Positions 41,701 to 51,608 of a stretch of 64,000 nucleotides of DNA are shown here, one piece after another. The stretch covers positions 930,001 to 994,000 of the forward strand of contig MU271149.1 of NCBI GenBank assembly GCA_021432605.1, written 5' to 3'. How positions within the stretch are numbered: the stretch's first letter is position 1; each line of letters starts with the position of its first letter. The translations under genes and the position numbers were made by a program. The DNA comes from Coniochaeta sp. PMI_546 (lineage: Eukaryota; Ascomycota; Sordariomycetes; Coniochaetales; Coniochaetaceae). The notes under the pieces are model-generated. The model did no database searches, had not been told where the DNA came from, and saw only the letters and a program-made list of their open reading frames with translations.

Positions 41701-43293
41701 ATGCTCGCTCCTAGAGCTGCTCGATGGACTTCGAGATCCATATGTAGGCCGAGGCCATTATTGGCCAACCGTGCCCTAAACTGCACCCCATCTCAGTTCC
41801 AGCAACGGCAATGTTCCTCACACGAGACGCCGAGCTCTCCTAAGCAGCCCTCTTCTCCTCTACGGCGAGATGCGCCTGATCACCGCACCCTCGGAGTCCA
41901 ACAAAAGCTGTTCACGTCATCAATATACAGCCCCGGGTCTCCAATATTCCTACCCAATGGTGCCCGCATCTTCAACCGTCTTGTCGACTTTCTGCGCAAA
42001 CAGTATGTGCGATATGGGTTCCAGGAGGTCATCACTCCGACCATCTACAAGAAGTCGCTATGGGCCAAGTCGGGCCACCTCGACAACTATGCCGACGATA
42101 TGTACACCGTCACGAGCACCTCTCCCTCACGAGCCGATGCTGTCGAGAATGCCGAGAACCCCGAGCAGGACGAATACGGTCTCAAACCCATGAATTGCCC
42201 CGGTCACTGCATTATATTCGACTCGCAAGCCTGGAGCTATCGAGATCTCCCGGTTCGCTACGCCGATTTCAGCCCTCTGCATCGCAATGAAATATCTGGA
42301 GCGTTGAGCGGTCTCACCCGTGTTAGGCGCTTTCATCAAGACGACGGGCATATATTCTGTCGCCCGTCGCAGATCGAGCAGGAAATACGCAGTACGCTGG
42401 ATTTCGTCGAATACACGTACAAAGTCCTCCGTCTCGGACCCTACCGGCTGGCGCTCTCGACGCGGCCGGAAAACCACATGGGAAGCAAGACCGAGTGGGA
42501 TGCCGCCGAAGACGCTCTGAAAAGGGCGCTCGATGCATGTGGCCGGTCGTGGACGCTGAACGCGGGCGACGGCGCCTTCTACGGCCCCAAGATCGATATC
42601 ATCCTCCAGGACTCAGACGGCAAGGAGCACCAGACGGCCACCGTCCAACTTGACTTCCAGCTCCCCAAGCGATTCGACCTCAAGTACACTGCTCCCGCGC
42701 CAGAGCTGGAACGGCTCGGACAAACCACGCAAGACCCCGCACTATTGGCTGAATCAGGCTATGTCCGGCCCGTCATGATTCATCGGGCAGTGCTCGGCTC
42801 TGTCGAGAGACTGATGGCCCTCCTGATAGAACACTACAACGGCAAATGGCCCTTCTGGCTGAACCCGCGTCAGGCTATCATTTTGACATTGAACGATAGC
42901 GCGCCCGTTCTAGAATACGCCCGCCAGGTACAGCACACACTACGAGGCACAATGCCCGCAAGTACCACTGGTGTTCAAGCGGAAAACGTTGAGAAAGGAG
43001 ACCTAGATAAAAAAGACATTGAGGATGTAGACATCAAGGAAGGAGAGCCAACTGGGATGTCCGTTGACATCGACGAAAGCGCTCGACCATTGGGCACCAA
43101 AATAAAGCAGGCGAAGAGCGAACACTACGGTTTAATTGTTGTGGTTGGTCCCAAGGATTTGGCCAGTGGCTCGGTCAGCGTCGATACCGTTGGTATCCCA
43201 GCCTCCGATGAGTTTATGCAGGAAAGGCATATGGTGACGACGCCCAAGGGGCTGCTCCGGTTCATGAGGAGCCTGATAGAGGCTTACCAATAG
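41701..43293 (+). CDS. mst1: Threonyl-tRNA synthetase, mitochondrial type
   Basis: A single exon of 530 residues. The N-terminus MLAPRAARWTSRSICRPRPL is Arg/Ser-rich without acids, as expected for a mitochondrial presequence. There is no TGS or editing domain; the core starts at LGVQQKLFTSSIYSPGSPIF, as in yeast Mst1. Class II signatures are present: MNCPGHC, the motif 2 loop FSPLHRNEISGALSGLTRVR followed by RFHQDDGHIFC, and motif 3 MIHRAVLGSVERLMALLIEH. The anticodon-binding domain has an acidic insertion of some 40 residues (VEKGDLDKKDIEDVDIKEGE) before DESARPLGTKI. It charges mitochondrial tRNA-Thr for translation in the organelle. It is convergent with the bHLH gene. Confidence 0.93.
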   Translation: MLAPRAARWTSRSICRPRPLLANRALNCTPSQFQQRQCSSHETPSSPKQPSSPLRRDAPDHRTLGVQQKLFTSSIYSPGSPIFLPNGARIFNRLVDFLRKQYVRYGFQEVITPTIYKKSLWAKSGHLDNYADDMYTVTSTSPSRADAVENAENPEQDEYGLKPMNCPGHCIIFDSQAWSYRDLPVRYADFSPLHRNEISGALSGLTRVRRFHQDDGHIFCRPSQIEQEIRSTLDFVEYTYKVLRLGPYRLALSTRPENHMGSKTEWDAAEDALKRALDACGRSWTLNAGDGAFYGPKIDIILQDSDGKEHQTATVQLDFQLPKRFDLKYTAPAPELERLGQTTQDPALLAESGYVRPVMIHRAVLGSVERLMALLIEHYNGKWPFWLNPRQAIILTLNDSAPVLEYARQVQHTLRGTMPASTTGVQAENVEKGDLDKKDIEDVDIKEGEPTGMSVDIDESARPLGTKIKQAKSEHYGLIVVVGPKDLASGSVSVDTVGIPASDEFMQERHMVTTPKGLLRFMRSLIEAYQ

Positions 43294-43735
43294 AATAGAG
43301 GTCTCGTCAGGATCTTGTTATATCAGACCTCGTTGACTTCCAATCCGCCCTGTTCACAGGCATCCGTCACTAAGCGACACGCAAAATACCGCCCTGCACA
43401 CCACTTGAGACATGATGGCATGACACTGTGCTAGATGTACCGCCCCGTCTCTCGCAGTAGCCTCAGACGCTGAAGAACTCCCAAACGCCACAATGACCCT
43501 CAAAGCTCCCTTGGTAAAGATACAACGAGATAAAAACCAGTTTTCTCGACGTCAAATACTCGAACATTGCATCACATCGTAGGTCTTTATAGATGAAACA
43601 ACCAAATTCACCGCCCTTTCCCTTTCCCATTAACAGCAGCGTTCCTCCGAATGGACTCCTCTTCATATAATAACTCTCTGTCTCGCGGTCAGCGTGCCAT
43701 CACATGCGAAGCGGATGTGCGTGGAACCACTTCAC
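43294..43735. other. Intergenic between convergent mst1 and bHLH genes
   Basis: About 440 bp of 3' flanking sequence. No gene seen. Confidence 0.4.
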
Positions 43736-44146
43736 TTACTTCTTCAACTCATCATCAATATGGCCCCCATTACTCTCAATCTTATCGATAAGTTCCCTCC
43801 TCTCTTGGAGCTGGGTCCTCATGAACTCGACCGTCCGTTGCAGAACGATGCCCTCGGACCGACCCATGCCCTCCAGTCCGGGTACCAGCTCACACAACCG
43901 ATCGAAGCCCTCGCGGATGGCTTGCCGTCGTTTTTGTTCTGTGCCGCTTGTGAGCATGATGATAGAAACGATCAGATCATGAGAGGGGACCCGGGTGGGC
44001 TTACCGGAGGCGATGTGGTTTTGCTTCTTCTCCTCCTCTGTCAAGCGCGGCTTTTCTCCTGCATCTAGACCGTTGGCCTGGAGTCCGCCGAATTGGTTGT
44101 CTGCGCGGCTGGCGTCGACTGGAGGCGTGCCGTTTGAGGATGACAT
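43736..44146 (-). CDS. Small class B bHLH transcription factor (Max/Ino4-like)
   Basis: Two exons: 44146-44005 and 43938-43736, for 114 residues. The 66-nt intron (GTAAGC donor, CACAG acceptor) falls inside the basic region and splits the codon of its key glutamate. Spliced, the basic part reads NHIASEQKRRQAIREGF: the His, Glu and Arg at the spacing that class B proteins (Max, USF) use to read CACGTG. Helix 1 is FDRLCELVPGL, a loop has GMGRSEG, and helix 2 IVLQRTVEFMRTQLQERREL runs into a short zipper-like stretch. There is no activation domain, so it probably works as a partner in a heterodimer, as Ino4 does for Ino2. Without splicing the same frame gives a 136-residue protein lacking the conserved Glu. 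Naming as an Ino4 orthologue would be a guess. Confidence 0.85.
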   Translation of the reverse strand: MSSSNGTPPVDASRADNQFGGLQANGLDAGEKPRLTEEEKKQNHIASGKPTRVPSHDLIVSIIMLTSGTEQKRRQAIREGFDRLCELVPGLEGMGRSEGIVLQRTVEFMRTQLQERRELIDKIESNGGHIDDELKK

Positions 44147-44785
44147 TGTTCCGGGTACGATCTTGGCGTTGTGTTGTTTCTGTCATATACCTTGGCTCCT
44201 TTATTGTCTAGTGAAATGTGACAGTCAAGATTTGGGGATGGGAAGGTAACGACAGTTGCAAGTCCATATTGGAGTGCAGTCGTCCCGTCCCCGTCGCGCC
44301 TGTGTCAGATGCAGATACCTGTCCCAAGTCGTGAACTCGGACGAAGGAACCAGGCATGTGATGCAGTTTTGCAGGGGACCGGCGGACCCACCGGCCACGA
44401 GCCAAGACACAAGGGTCTGATGGGGTGAGGCTCCTCGGCACAACACGCTGATGACGACACGGCCGATAAGATAAGAGTTTGTTGTGGGCCCTCAACTGAA
44501 CACCAAAATTAGGGGAATTTCACTTAACGCAATATCATCACCAATACGCTGACCCTATCAACATGGTCTACAGACCGCATGTCGGCATTAATGGTGTCTT
44601 GTTGGCGGCTATTTCACCAGCGTAAATCAGCGGCATGATCCAGGCTGCTCCATCCCTATCAAACTTGACTTCGGTCCAAGCTCTCATGCACATTTGCTCT
44701 GCCAAGGATGAGGGCGGCAATGGCTTCTTCCAAACCCGTTGACTACCGCCAGTTGACGAGGCGACTGTTTCATGTCATCCAGAAT
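44147..44785. promoter_or_regulatory. bHLH upstream region with tandem GATA element
   Basis: The stretch includes the bHLH promoter. A block TGATGACGACA followed five bases later by GATAAGATAAG (44465-44475) is nearly repeated at 46159-46186. No gene is seen. Confidence 0.5.
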
Positions 44786-45700
44786 TTATGGGTTCGCACC
44801 ATGTTCAAGCAGTTCACATAAGGCGAGTTTCGCCGGCAAGCCGCGGTAAAGAGGGCAGGACGCATTCGCCGCCCAAGCGGTAGTTGACATAGGCTCCCAG
44901 CTCGAGGAGAAGGTGCGCAGCCCGTAGGTTGCAGTCACTAATGGCACTTTACAGGAGTCTGGTTTCACGCTCTTTACCTGGCTCAGAGTCAGGTCTCTTG
45001 GCTTCCTTGAAGTGATAATCCATTCCATCGATGCTCTCTCCCCTGCTCATGGCCGCCCATGTTTTTCCCATGGGCCGATTGACGTGCCCTGAAGGCCAGA
45101 GATGGTCGAGGCCAGGCGATCCCATGCCTGAGTTCAGCAGAAGTCTGCTAAGGATCGCTGTACTTAATTCTGGTGAGCGTGCCGACTGCATAGATCCCTG
45201 GCCTATGCTGCAGGCTGTCATTGCTTCTTCAAAATTGGTTGGCTTGCTATAGTCCATCTTCTATTAGCACAGTTTTTGCGATGCATATAGAGCTTCTGCA
45301 GACAGTTCTCATGATATTTAAGAAGAACTTGCGCAATCTCGGTCTCTTGCCGGGCCGGTGGACATTGTAGAGCGGTCCAGCCGTTGACATGGGTACCATG
45401 TGGTCCTAACAACGGTGCAACAGCAGTCGTACCGTGGTCATATCGCCATTGAAGCGGCTTAGAAGAATAGTGTCCATCCTATAGAGTCTTTGACGTCCAG
45501 GTATTCATCGTAAATATTGACATCAGTAGGGTCTGAGTTGTTGGTGAGGCACGCCCAATACAACGGTGTCCAGGTTTAGACATCCTGAATTGTTGCGTCA
45601 AAACAATATCGAGAAGCTTGATTACTCCCTGTTTAAGTTCCTGTGAGTTGTAAGCAGGCCAGGCCGTCCCCAGTGACAAATCCCACACATGATGCAGGCG
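44786..45700 (-). pseudogene. Decayed ankyrin-repeat gene
   Basis: Pieces of ankyrin-type sequence lie on the minus strand in different frames. In order along that strand: a segment near 45500-45580 reading TWTPLYWACLTNNSD and VNIYDEYLDVKDS just after an in-frame stop; a segment at 45330-45412 reading THVNGWTALQCPPARQETEI and AQVLLKYHENC; and one at 44786-44830 with ALCELLEHGANP. These match the ankyrin helix-turn-helix pattern (TPLxWA, VxxLLxxGA). Stops and frame changes separate them and codon bias is weak, so the gene looks dead. The relic may start as far upstream as about 45960. An active multi-intron gene is less likely because the frame breaks lack splice signals that I could find. Confidence 0.55.
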
Positions 45701-46302
45701 ACGGCACCGGAATCTTTGACTTGAGAACGGCAGCAGTCGCCGTGACCCAGACCTTGGACGTACAGGTGGTGTGATAACGACTCTACAACTGATTTGTTAT
45801 ATCACAATGCTTACTCGTGTGGCTGTCGAATGCTCTCTATGCAGTTTACGCAGAACCTTGGTTCTGTAGGCTAGCTTTCCCGTCATGGCAATAGGATCCG
45901 CGGCGTGACTCCTTGGGTTTACTTCCTCGCTGTCCTGGGGTCGAAGTTGGAGATGATCTAAGCTGTCGTCTGCCACAGACCTACCTTACGAATACCAAGG
46001 ATAGTCAAGAACCTCTATGAACTCGCACCCGGCTCCTATCCATCTAGCTTGGATGGTCCTTTCATTGGGCATCGTGGTGAGGAAGAAGGCTAGTCGCGGC
46101 ATTTGACGGCTCGGCCCGTGGGCTCTCCAGAATACTACACCGTATGCCCGCTCGTCAGTGATGACGACAACAGGCGATAAGATAAGAGACTGAACGTGGG
46201 GTCCAGGGTTTCGATAGAAGACAGGCAACTGCAACCTCAGCTTTAGTTTCATCTCGACTACTTCTTCATAACTCCCATTTCCGCAACTACAACATATCAA
46301 TC
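45701..46302. promoter_or_regulatory. Upstream region of the Maf gene with tandem GATA element
   Basis: About 600 bp. It carries GATAAGATAAG at 46176-46186, about 120 bases before the Maf start codon, within a block resembling 44450-44477. The left half may still belong to the ankyrin relic. Confidence 0.45.
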
Positions 46303-47130
46303 ATGGATTCAACCACCCAAGGCGACCCAACGCCAGAATACATCACCGCCGCCCGCGCAGCCGGCCTGCGCCTCCGCCAAAGCGCACCCATCCGCCGCGG
46401 CCCTCCACCCTTCGAGCTCCCCATCCTGAGCTACCTCAAATCCCGCCGCACGATCCTCGCCTCCGCCTCTCCCCGCCGGAAAGCGCTCCTGGCTCAGCTG
46501 GGCCTGACAGATCTCGAAATCATCCCCTCGACAAAACCAGAAGACCTCTCCAAAGCCACCCACGGCCCGCACGAGTACGTCTCCGCCACGGCCCGGCAAA
46601 AATGCCTGCACGTCTACGAGACAGCCCTCAAGCAAGCCGAGGAAGAGGAAGGCGGGGAAGAGAAGGAGGACCCCGCCTGCGTGATCGCCGCGGACACCAT
46701 CATCGTCACGCGGTCGGGCGCGATACTGGAGAAGCCCCGGGACGAGGAGGACCACAGGAAGATGCTCCGCCACCTGCGGGACACGCAGGTCCACCGCGTG
46801 CTGACGAGCGTCTGCGTGCTGGCGCCCAAGGCGGATGCGAGCCATCCCGGGTACGAGATCGCGAGCCTGACGGAGGAGACCAAGGTCTACTTCGCCCAGG
46901 CCGATGATGGGCTGGGGGACGATGTTATCGATGCGTATGTTGCCATGCGCGAGGGCGCTGACAAGGCGGGCGGCTATGCGTTGCAGGGTATCGGAGGCAT
47001 GATGCTGGTCGAGAAGATTGATGGGCCGGTGGATAATGTCGTGGGCTTGCCGGTCAGGAAATGCTTGAAGCTTTGTGAGAAGGTGTGTTTCATGCAGGGA
47101 GAGGAGGAGGTTGCTAGTGAGGAGGAGTGA
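46303..47130 (+). CDS. Maf-family nucleotide pyrophosphatase
   Basis: A single exon of 275 residues. Maf proteins hydrolyse dTTP, UTP or modified pyrimidine triphosphates to monophosphates and are viewed as house-cleaning enzymes. Motifs are complete: ILASASPRRKALL near residue 50, ATARQK, the central ADTIIV, EKPRDEEDHRKML, HRVLTSVCVLAP, EGADKAGGYALQGIGG and VDNVVGLPV. The N-terminal 45 residues (RLRQSAPIRRGPPPFELPIL) are a fungal extension. An acidic insertion EEEEGGEEKED precedes ADTII. Which nucleotide is preferred cannot be told from the sequence. It stands alone in plus orientation. Confidence 0.92.
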   Translation: MDSTTQGDPTPEYITAARAAGLRLRQSAPIRRGPPPFELPILSYLKSRRTILASASPRRKALLAQLGLTDLEIIPSTKPEDLSKATHGPHEYVSATARQKCLHVYETALKQAEEEEGGEEKEDPACVIAADTIIVTRSGAILEKPRDEEDHRKMLRHLRDTQVHRVLTSVCVLAPKADASHPGYEIASLTEETKVYFAQADDGLGDDVIDAYVAMREGADKAGGYALQGIGGMMLVEKIDGPVDNVVGLPVRKCLKLCEKVCFMQGEEEVASEEE

Positions 47131-47788
47131 ACTGGATTGGTAGGTGGAGTCGAAGAGCCAATAGGTTGCGATCTGCAACTCGTTACTGATCTACTCGTGG
47201 GATGAAATATGTGCCATGGTTTTTGACCATGCCGCCGAGAGGGATAGAAGACGCGGTGTCCAAAAATTGAAGTGTATTGATGGCCTCTGAGCTTGATCAG
47301 AGCCTGCGATGCTAGCGTCTACAACGTGAGGGTTAAACAGGGCAAGAGCCACGTTCAAAGCCAGTAGAGTCTAGTCGCCCATCTATGTGTCAATCGCTAC
47401 CAGTGTATACTTTCATGCCATCTCAAAGCGTAACTTGCTTTTTCTTTTCCGTATGGAGGTAATCGTATCGTATTTCTAGTTACATGTATGCTAGGATGTA
47501 AACTCGAACAAGCGCCTGTACTTAAAAATGATTGCCGATGCTAATGCGTGTAAATGGGTATAGCTGCCATGCCCTGTGACTATCTATATGCGTCTATTCT
47601 CCATTCCATTGCTCCATCAAATGCCTTATGATGTAATTCGGTGACTTTGTTCCGACTTTCGCGGACCAGTGATTCCATGCTGCATAGGTCTAGCCTCGCG
47701 AAAGATGCTAAATGCTCGTGTGATGCCATGAAGATGCAATTGCAGTAAAGCGTCGAGTGTTGTTCAGCGACGTGCGCTAAGTCTCGTG
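47131..47788. other. Intergenic between convergent Maf and GH47 genes
   Basis: About 660 bp of 3' flanking sequence with no coding-like frame. Confidence 0.4.
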
Positions 47789-49657
47789 TCAAGTCCTCGT
47801 GGAGTTTGTCTCCGATAGTGTGATGTCACCCGCCTTCGGTATCCGGAAAGGATGTGCCTCGGTGTTGAAGACATAATCATCCAGACTAATCAAGTCTGGC
47901 TCCGAGAAAATGAGGTAAAGGTACTTGAGCGTCTCGGCGATCCAAAAACTCTGTGCCACACGTGTCAGTGCACCTAAGCCCCTTGGATCTGGCCATGCTC
48001 TACTTACCTCCATCGAGTCGACCTTCACAGGCGGCACAACCCGCACATCGTCAACAGACGCATGTCCAAACCCAGTCTCGGTCGCCGTCCTGATGGCCTC
48101 AAACATGCTCCAGGCAATGTCTTGCAGCTCCCTCTTGCCCGTAATGCGATAGAGCACGAACAAGCTCTCGACAGCCTCGGGTCGCAGAAAATACCGCGGA
48201 TCCCGGATTTGACGAAACCCCTTCGGCAGCTTCTGTTCCTTCTTTTCCTTCCACTGCTCCTCATCCCAGTCGCACTGCGCAAGATCTGCAGTCTTGCAGG
48301 GTATCAGCGTCGAAACCTCGGGCATGATGCCGGACGGCAGAGCGCTGTACGCCCAGGCACAGCCACGCGCCAGTTGTTCGCCAATCTTGACGTGGTCTTC
48401 GAGACCGAACAATCTTCCACCCAAGGCAAAGTGTCCGCCAGCAAAGCAGCCGAGGTGTTGCAGCCGTGGTATCAACTCGGTAGTCTTACCCTCCTTCCCT
48501 GTCACAAGCGCGGTGCCGGAGAACAGGACATCTGGCCGAGCCTTGAGCGGGTCAATGGGTATCATGGCGCGGAAGAGAAGGTACTTCCTGGCCGTCTCCA
48601 TGGCCGTCTTGTGCATGGTGGCATACGTCTTGTCCAATCCGCCCAGGAGAGCGTACATCTTGGGCAAATACTCATACCCTGAGTCCGCCTGAGCGCCAAG
48701 TGTAAAGGTACTGCCGTCGACCACAAAGGTGTTCTTGAGATTTACAAATAAGGGCCACATACCCGGCAGCCTCGTGGCGTTCTGAGTGCCGAGGAGCTCC
48801 TGCTTGATACCGTCGATGACGGTAAAGAACTTCGGGTTCCCGGTTAGCTGGCTAAGTCTGGTGAATTCCAGTGACAGCGTCGCCATGGCCGCGAAGCTCT
48901 CTCTGATATCGGGGATCAGCTTCCCTGCCTTCGCCTTGCCGAAGTTCAAGATATTGGCTGGCATATGATTCGGCGTGTCGAAGGCGGCGTAAAGAAGATT
49001 GCCCAGATCAAGCGCCTTATTGAGCAAGATGGGCTCCCCGCTCAAGTCGTGCGCAGAGAGCAGACCGCCGAGGTAGCGGATGTTGGTCTCAAAAAGACTG
49101 CAGGAACTTGCCGTGCTGTCATTCCAGTCGATGAAGCCCACAGCTTGCACAGCTTCCCTAAACTCGTCGTCCAGCCCCATGATCCACAACGTGTCGAGGG
49201 AATCTACCAGCGTTACACCCCATCCTCCGAGCGTGTCGACGCGGGACCGCGAGAGCGGCCTCAGCTCGTCGTAGCCCCATGCATACCGCCTGTAAGCCGC
49301 CCAGGACTTCTTCGCCGTGTCACGGATTGAGTCTCTTCGCTCTGCCAGCGTCTGTTCACGTCTTTCGTCCTTGGTGTCTTGAGAGAAGTCGTACTGAATT
49401 CGGGGTAATTGGTGCGGCGTTCCCGAGGGCGGGTGAACGAAAGCCGTGGAGGGTATCGGGTGTCTCATAGGCCGGTTCGCCCAGTCAACCCGGGAGTTCC
49501 CCGAGAGGATGCTCCATATTGTCCATTTCCTCCGGTAAGGGCCTGCCTGAGACGTGCTGTTCAGCAGCAGAAATGTGATGAATGAGGCGACCGCGGCGAA
49601 GATGACCAGCCGACGGAATCGACGTTTGGGAACCGACGTGAGGGGGCTAGAGACCAT
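47789..49657 (-). CDS. GH47 class I alpha-1,2-mannosidase
   Basis: Two exons: 49657-48008 and 47950-47789, for 603 residues. The 57-nt intron (GTAAGT, CACAG) is in frame without stops, so the unspliced frame is also open; splicing gives DSMESFWIAETLKY, the form seen in the family. GH47 enzymes trim Man9 N-glycans in the ER or Golgi. Residues of about 14-36 (RLVIFAAVASFITFLLL) form a type II signal anchor. The catalytic domain has AWGYDEL, GGWGVTLVDSLDTLWIMGL, ETNIRYLGGLLSAHDLSG, PEVSTLIPC, LRPEAVESLFVLYRITG and the calcium-site threonine in VFNTEAHPF. The invariant acids appear present. The branch between ER Mns1-type and Golgi/EDEM-like types is not settled; the TM anchor and complete motifs favour a true mannosidase. 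Confidence 0.93.
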   Translation of the reverse strand: MVSSPLTSVPKRRFRRLVIFAAVASFITFLLLNSTSQAGPYRRKWTIWSILSGNSRVDWANRPMRHPIPSTAFVHPPSGTPHQLPRIQYDFSQDTKDERREQTLAERRDSIRDTAKKSWAAYRRYAWGYDELRPLSRSRVDTLGGWGVTLVDSLDTLWIMGLDDEFREAVQAVGFIDWNDSTASSCSLFETNIRYLGGLLSAHDLSGEPILLNKALDLGNLLYAAFDTPNHMPANILNFGKAKAGKLIPDIRESFAAMATLSLEFTRLSQLTGNPKFFTVIDGIKQELLGTQNATRLPGMWPLFVNLKNTFVVDGSTFTLGAQADSGYEYLPKMYALLGGLDKTYATMHKTAMETARKYLLFRAMIPIDPLKARPDVLFSGTALVTGKEGKTTELIPRLQHLGCFAGGHFALGGRLFGLEDHVKIGEQLARGCAWAYSALPSGIMPEVSTLIPCKTADLAQCDWDEEQWKEKKEQKLPKGFRQIRDPRYFLRPEAVESLFVLYRITGKRELQDIAWSMFEAIRTATETGFGHASVDDVRVVPPVKVDSMEVSRAWPDPRGLGALTRVAQSFWIAETLKYLYLIFSEPDLISLDDYVFNTEAHPFRIPKAGDITLSETNSTRT

Positions 49658-50533
49658 CGTTCACACCCAGATTGAGGTCTTGGTCCAGCCAAGGCCAACC
49701 TCTCCAGCCCAGCTTGTGCGAAGAAGGAAAAGGCTGTTGCCGCAATAGTGACATTTCACCGGGCTAATGTCGACGCTCACTGACTGTCTGTCACACTTCA
49801 AGCACCATACCAAAAAATCACAGAAAATCCGAACATATCAGGAAGAAATGTGCCGACATTATGAGACATGAGGAGAGAAAACAGAGGTCCGTTCTAGGCG
49901 CTCTCGGCGAAGTCATGACGTCTGACCGCCGAGGTCTTCTGACCTTTGTCGCGGAAAGGACGGCGATGACCTTCCTGGGCACCTTGGCAGATCCACACGT
50001 GGCTATGGGATCTTAGCGCAGTATTTTGTGGGCCCTGCTGCGCGGCCTCCATGGCAAAGGTCACTTGTACCTTGTGCCTTTTTATACAAGTCCTAAAGTT
50101 CAAAGAATCTAGAGAGGAAGAAGAGCGAGGGTTGACTGTGAGTAGCAGAGTTTATACAAGCAAGCCTCACCTTGACGATCGGTGGAGGTTGAAATAAGAA
50201 GGAGGGGGAGTGGAATACGAATTGGGGTTCTAATGTAAGTTTGTCAGTTGGTGCCTCTGCAGATCCGCGCCGTATATGTGTACCACAGTAAGGTATATCT
50301 GCGGTAACGCGACGGGATCTTATCGATAAGACCATTTGCCCAAAATTTTGGCCATCCTCACCGTCTCAGTTGGCACCTCCAAGGCAACCGCTCTCTATCA
50401 CTACCACGTCGGCAGACTGTCAATTGATATCTGGAAGAGAAAAAAAATCCAGGGCCTTAACATTTCATATCTTCCGCCCTCGACAGCTAGAGACCATCGA
50501 ACACCGCCATCCAAGTCTCACACCACCGCAATC
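49658..50533. promoter_or_regulatory. Divergent region GH47 / UTP11
   Basis: About 875 bp between divergent starts. It holds only short frames. No RNA gene or repeat was recognised. Confidence 0.4.
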
Positions 50534-51328
50534 ATGTCCTCCATGCGCAACGCCGTCCACCGGCGGTCCCACCGCGAGCGCGCCCAGCCCGAAGAACGCA
50601 AACGCCTCGGCCTCCTAGAGAAACACAAGGACTACTCCCTCCGCGCAAAAGACTACAACAAGAAGAAGGAGCAGCTCAAGTCGCTCCGGCAGAAGGCCGC
50701 CGACCGCAACGAGGATGAGTTCTACTTCGGCATGCTGTCGCGCCGCGGGCCGGGGTCGACGCTCACCCGGACGCGAAAGTCGTTTACCGGTGCCGTGGAC
50801 GGAGATCGGGGAAACAAGGCGATGGATATGGAGACTGTCAGGCTGCTGAAGACGCAGGATGTCGGCTACCTCAGGACGGTGAGGAATGTGGTTGCTAAGG
50901 AGGTGAGGGAGTTGGAGGAAAGGGTCGTGCTCGCCGGTGGTGCGGAGCAAGAGGACGATGAGGATAGTGAGGATGAGGCACCAGCAAAAAGGAAGACGGC
51001 GGCAAAAAAGATCATCTTTCTGGAGGATGAGGCGGAAAGGCAGCAGATTCTGGAGGAGAAGGCAGAGGAAGATGATCACGATGATGAGGAGATGGATGAT
51101 GATGATGATGATGACGACGACGAAGAGGCGGATGAGGAGGCAGACCGGAAAGCGAGACATCTGGAGAAGCTAAGGAAAAAGCTGCAGAATGCCCGGAGGA
51201 AGCTGAGAGCGCTGGACAATGCCGAGCACGAGCTGGAGCTCCAGCGGGCAAGGATGGCCAAGACGGCTACGTATGGCGGCATTACGAAGAGCGGGAAGAA
51301 GATCAAGATTCGGGAGCGGAAGAGGTAG
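50534..51328 (+). CDS. utp11: U3 snoRNP processome protein Utp11
   Basis: A single exon of 264 residues, starting [19 protein letters not shown]; the second Met three codons later could also serve. Utp11 belongs to the small-subunit processome that matures 18S rRNA in the nucleolus. Conserved features are the N-terminal [66 protein letters not shown] and the C-terminal end [12 protein letters not shown] strongly acidic, GAT/GAC-repeat coding stretch near residue 190 (eight to nine Asp in a row) sits between the two halves. The open frame extends upstream to 50336 but without homology. It is convergent with the 51609 gene. Confidence 0.93.
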   Translation: MSSMRNAVHRRSHRERAQPEERKRLGLLEKHKDYSLRAKDYNKKKEQLKSLRQKAADRNEDEFYFGMLSRRGPGSTLTRTRKSFTGAVDGDRGNKAMDMETVRLLKTQDVGYLRTVRNVVAKEVRELEERVVLAGGAEQEDDEDSEDEAPAKRKTAAKKIIFLEDEAERQQILEEKAEEDDHDDEEMDDDDDDDDDEEADEEADRKARHLEKLRKKLQNARRKLRALDNAEHELELQRARMAKTATYGGITKSGKKIKIRERKR

Positions 51329-51608
51329 AGAAGCAGCCTGGATGCAGACAGAGGTGCGAGTTCTCAGAACTAATACGTTTTATTGTTGATCGACAATGTC
51401 TTGTCGATCGTGCCTAGAGGAAGAGGAGCTCGAAAGCCCTCTAAATGCTAGCATGCGATACCATACGCCCATAACCCGACAAGATAACAAGTGAAGCCCT
51501 CTCATGACTGTCCTAGCCCATTAGATTCCAGCGCTGCGTGTCATGAAATCCATCCCTCATTCACCGCCTTTGCAAACCGTATATAAAACACTCGTGTCCC
51601 TACGATCA
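51329..51608. other. Short convergent intergenic region
   Basis: About 280 bp between the UTP11 stop and the stop of the 51609 gene. Nothing was found. Confidence 0.35.
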
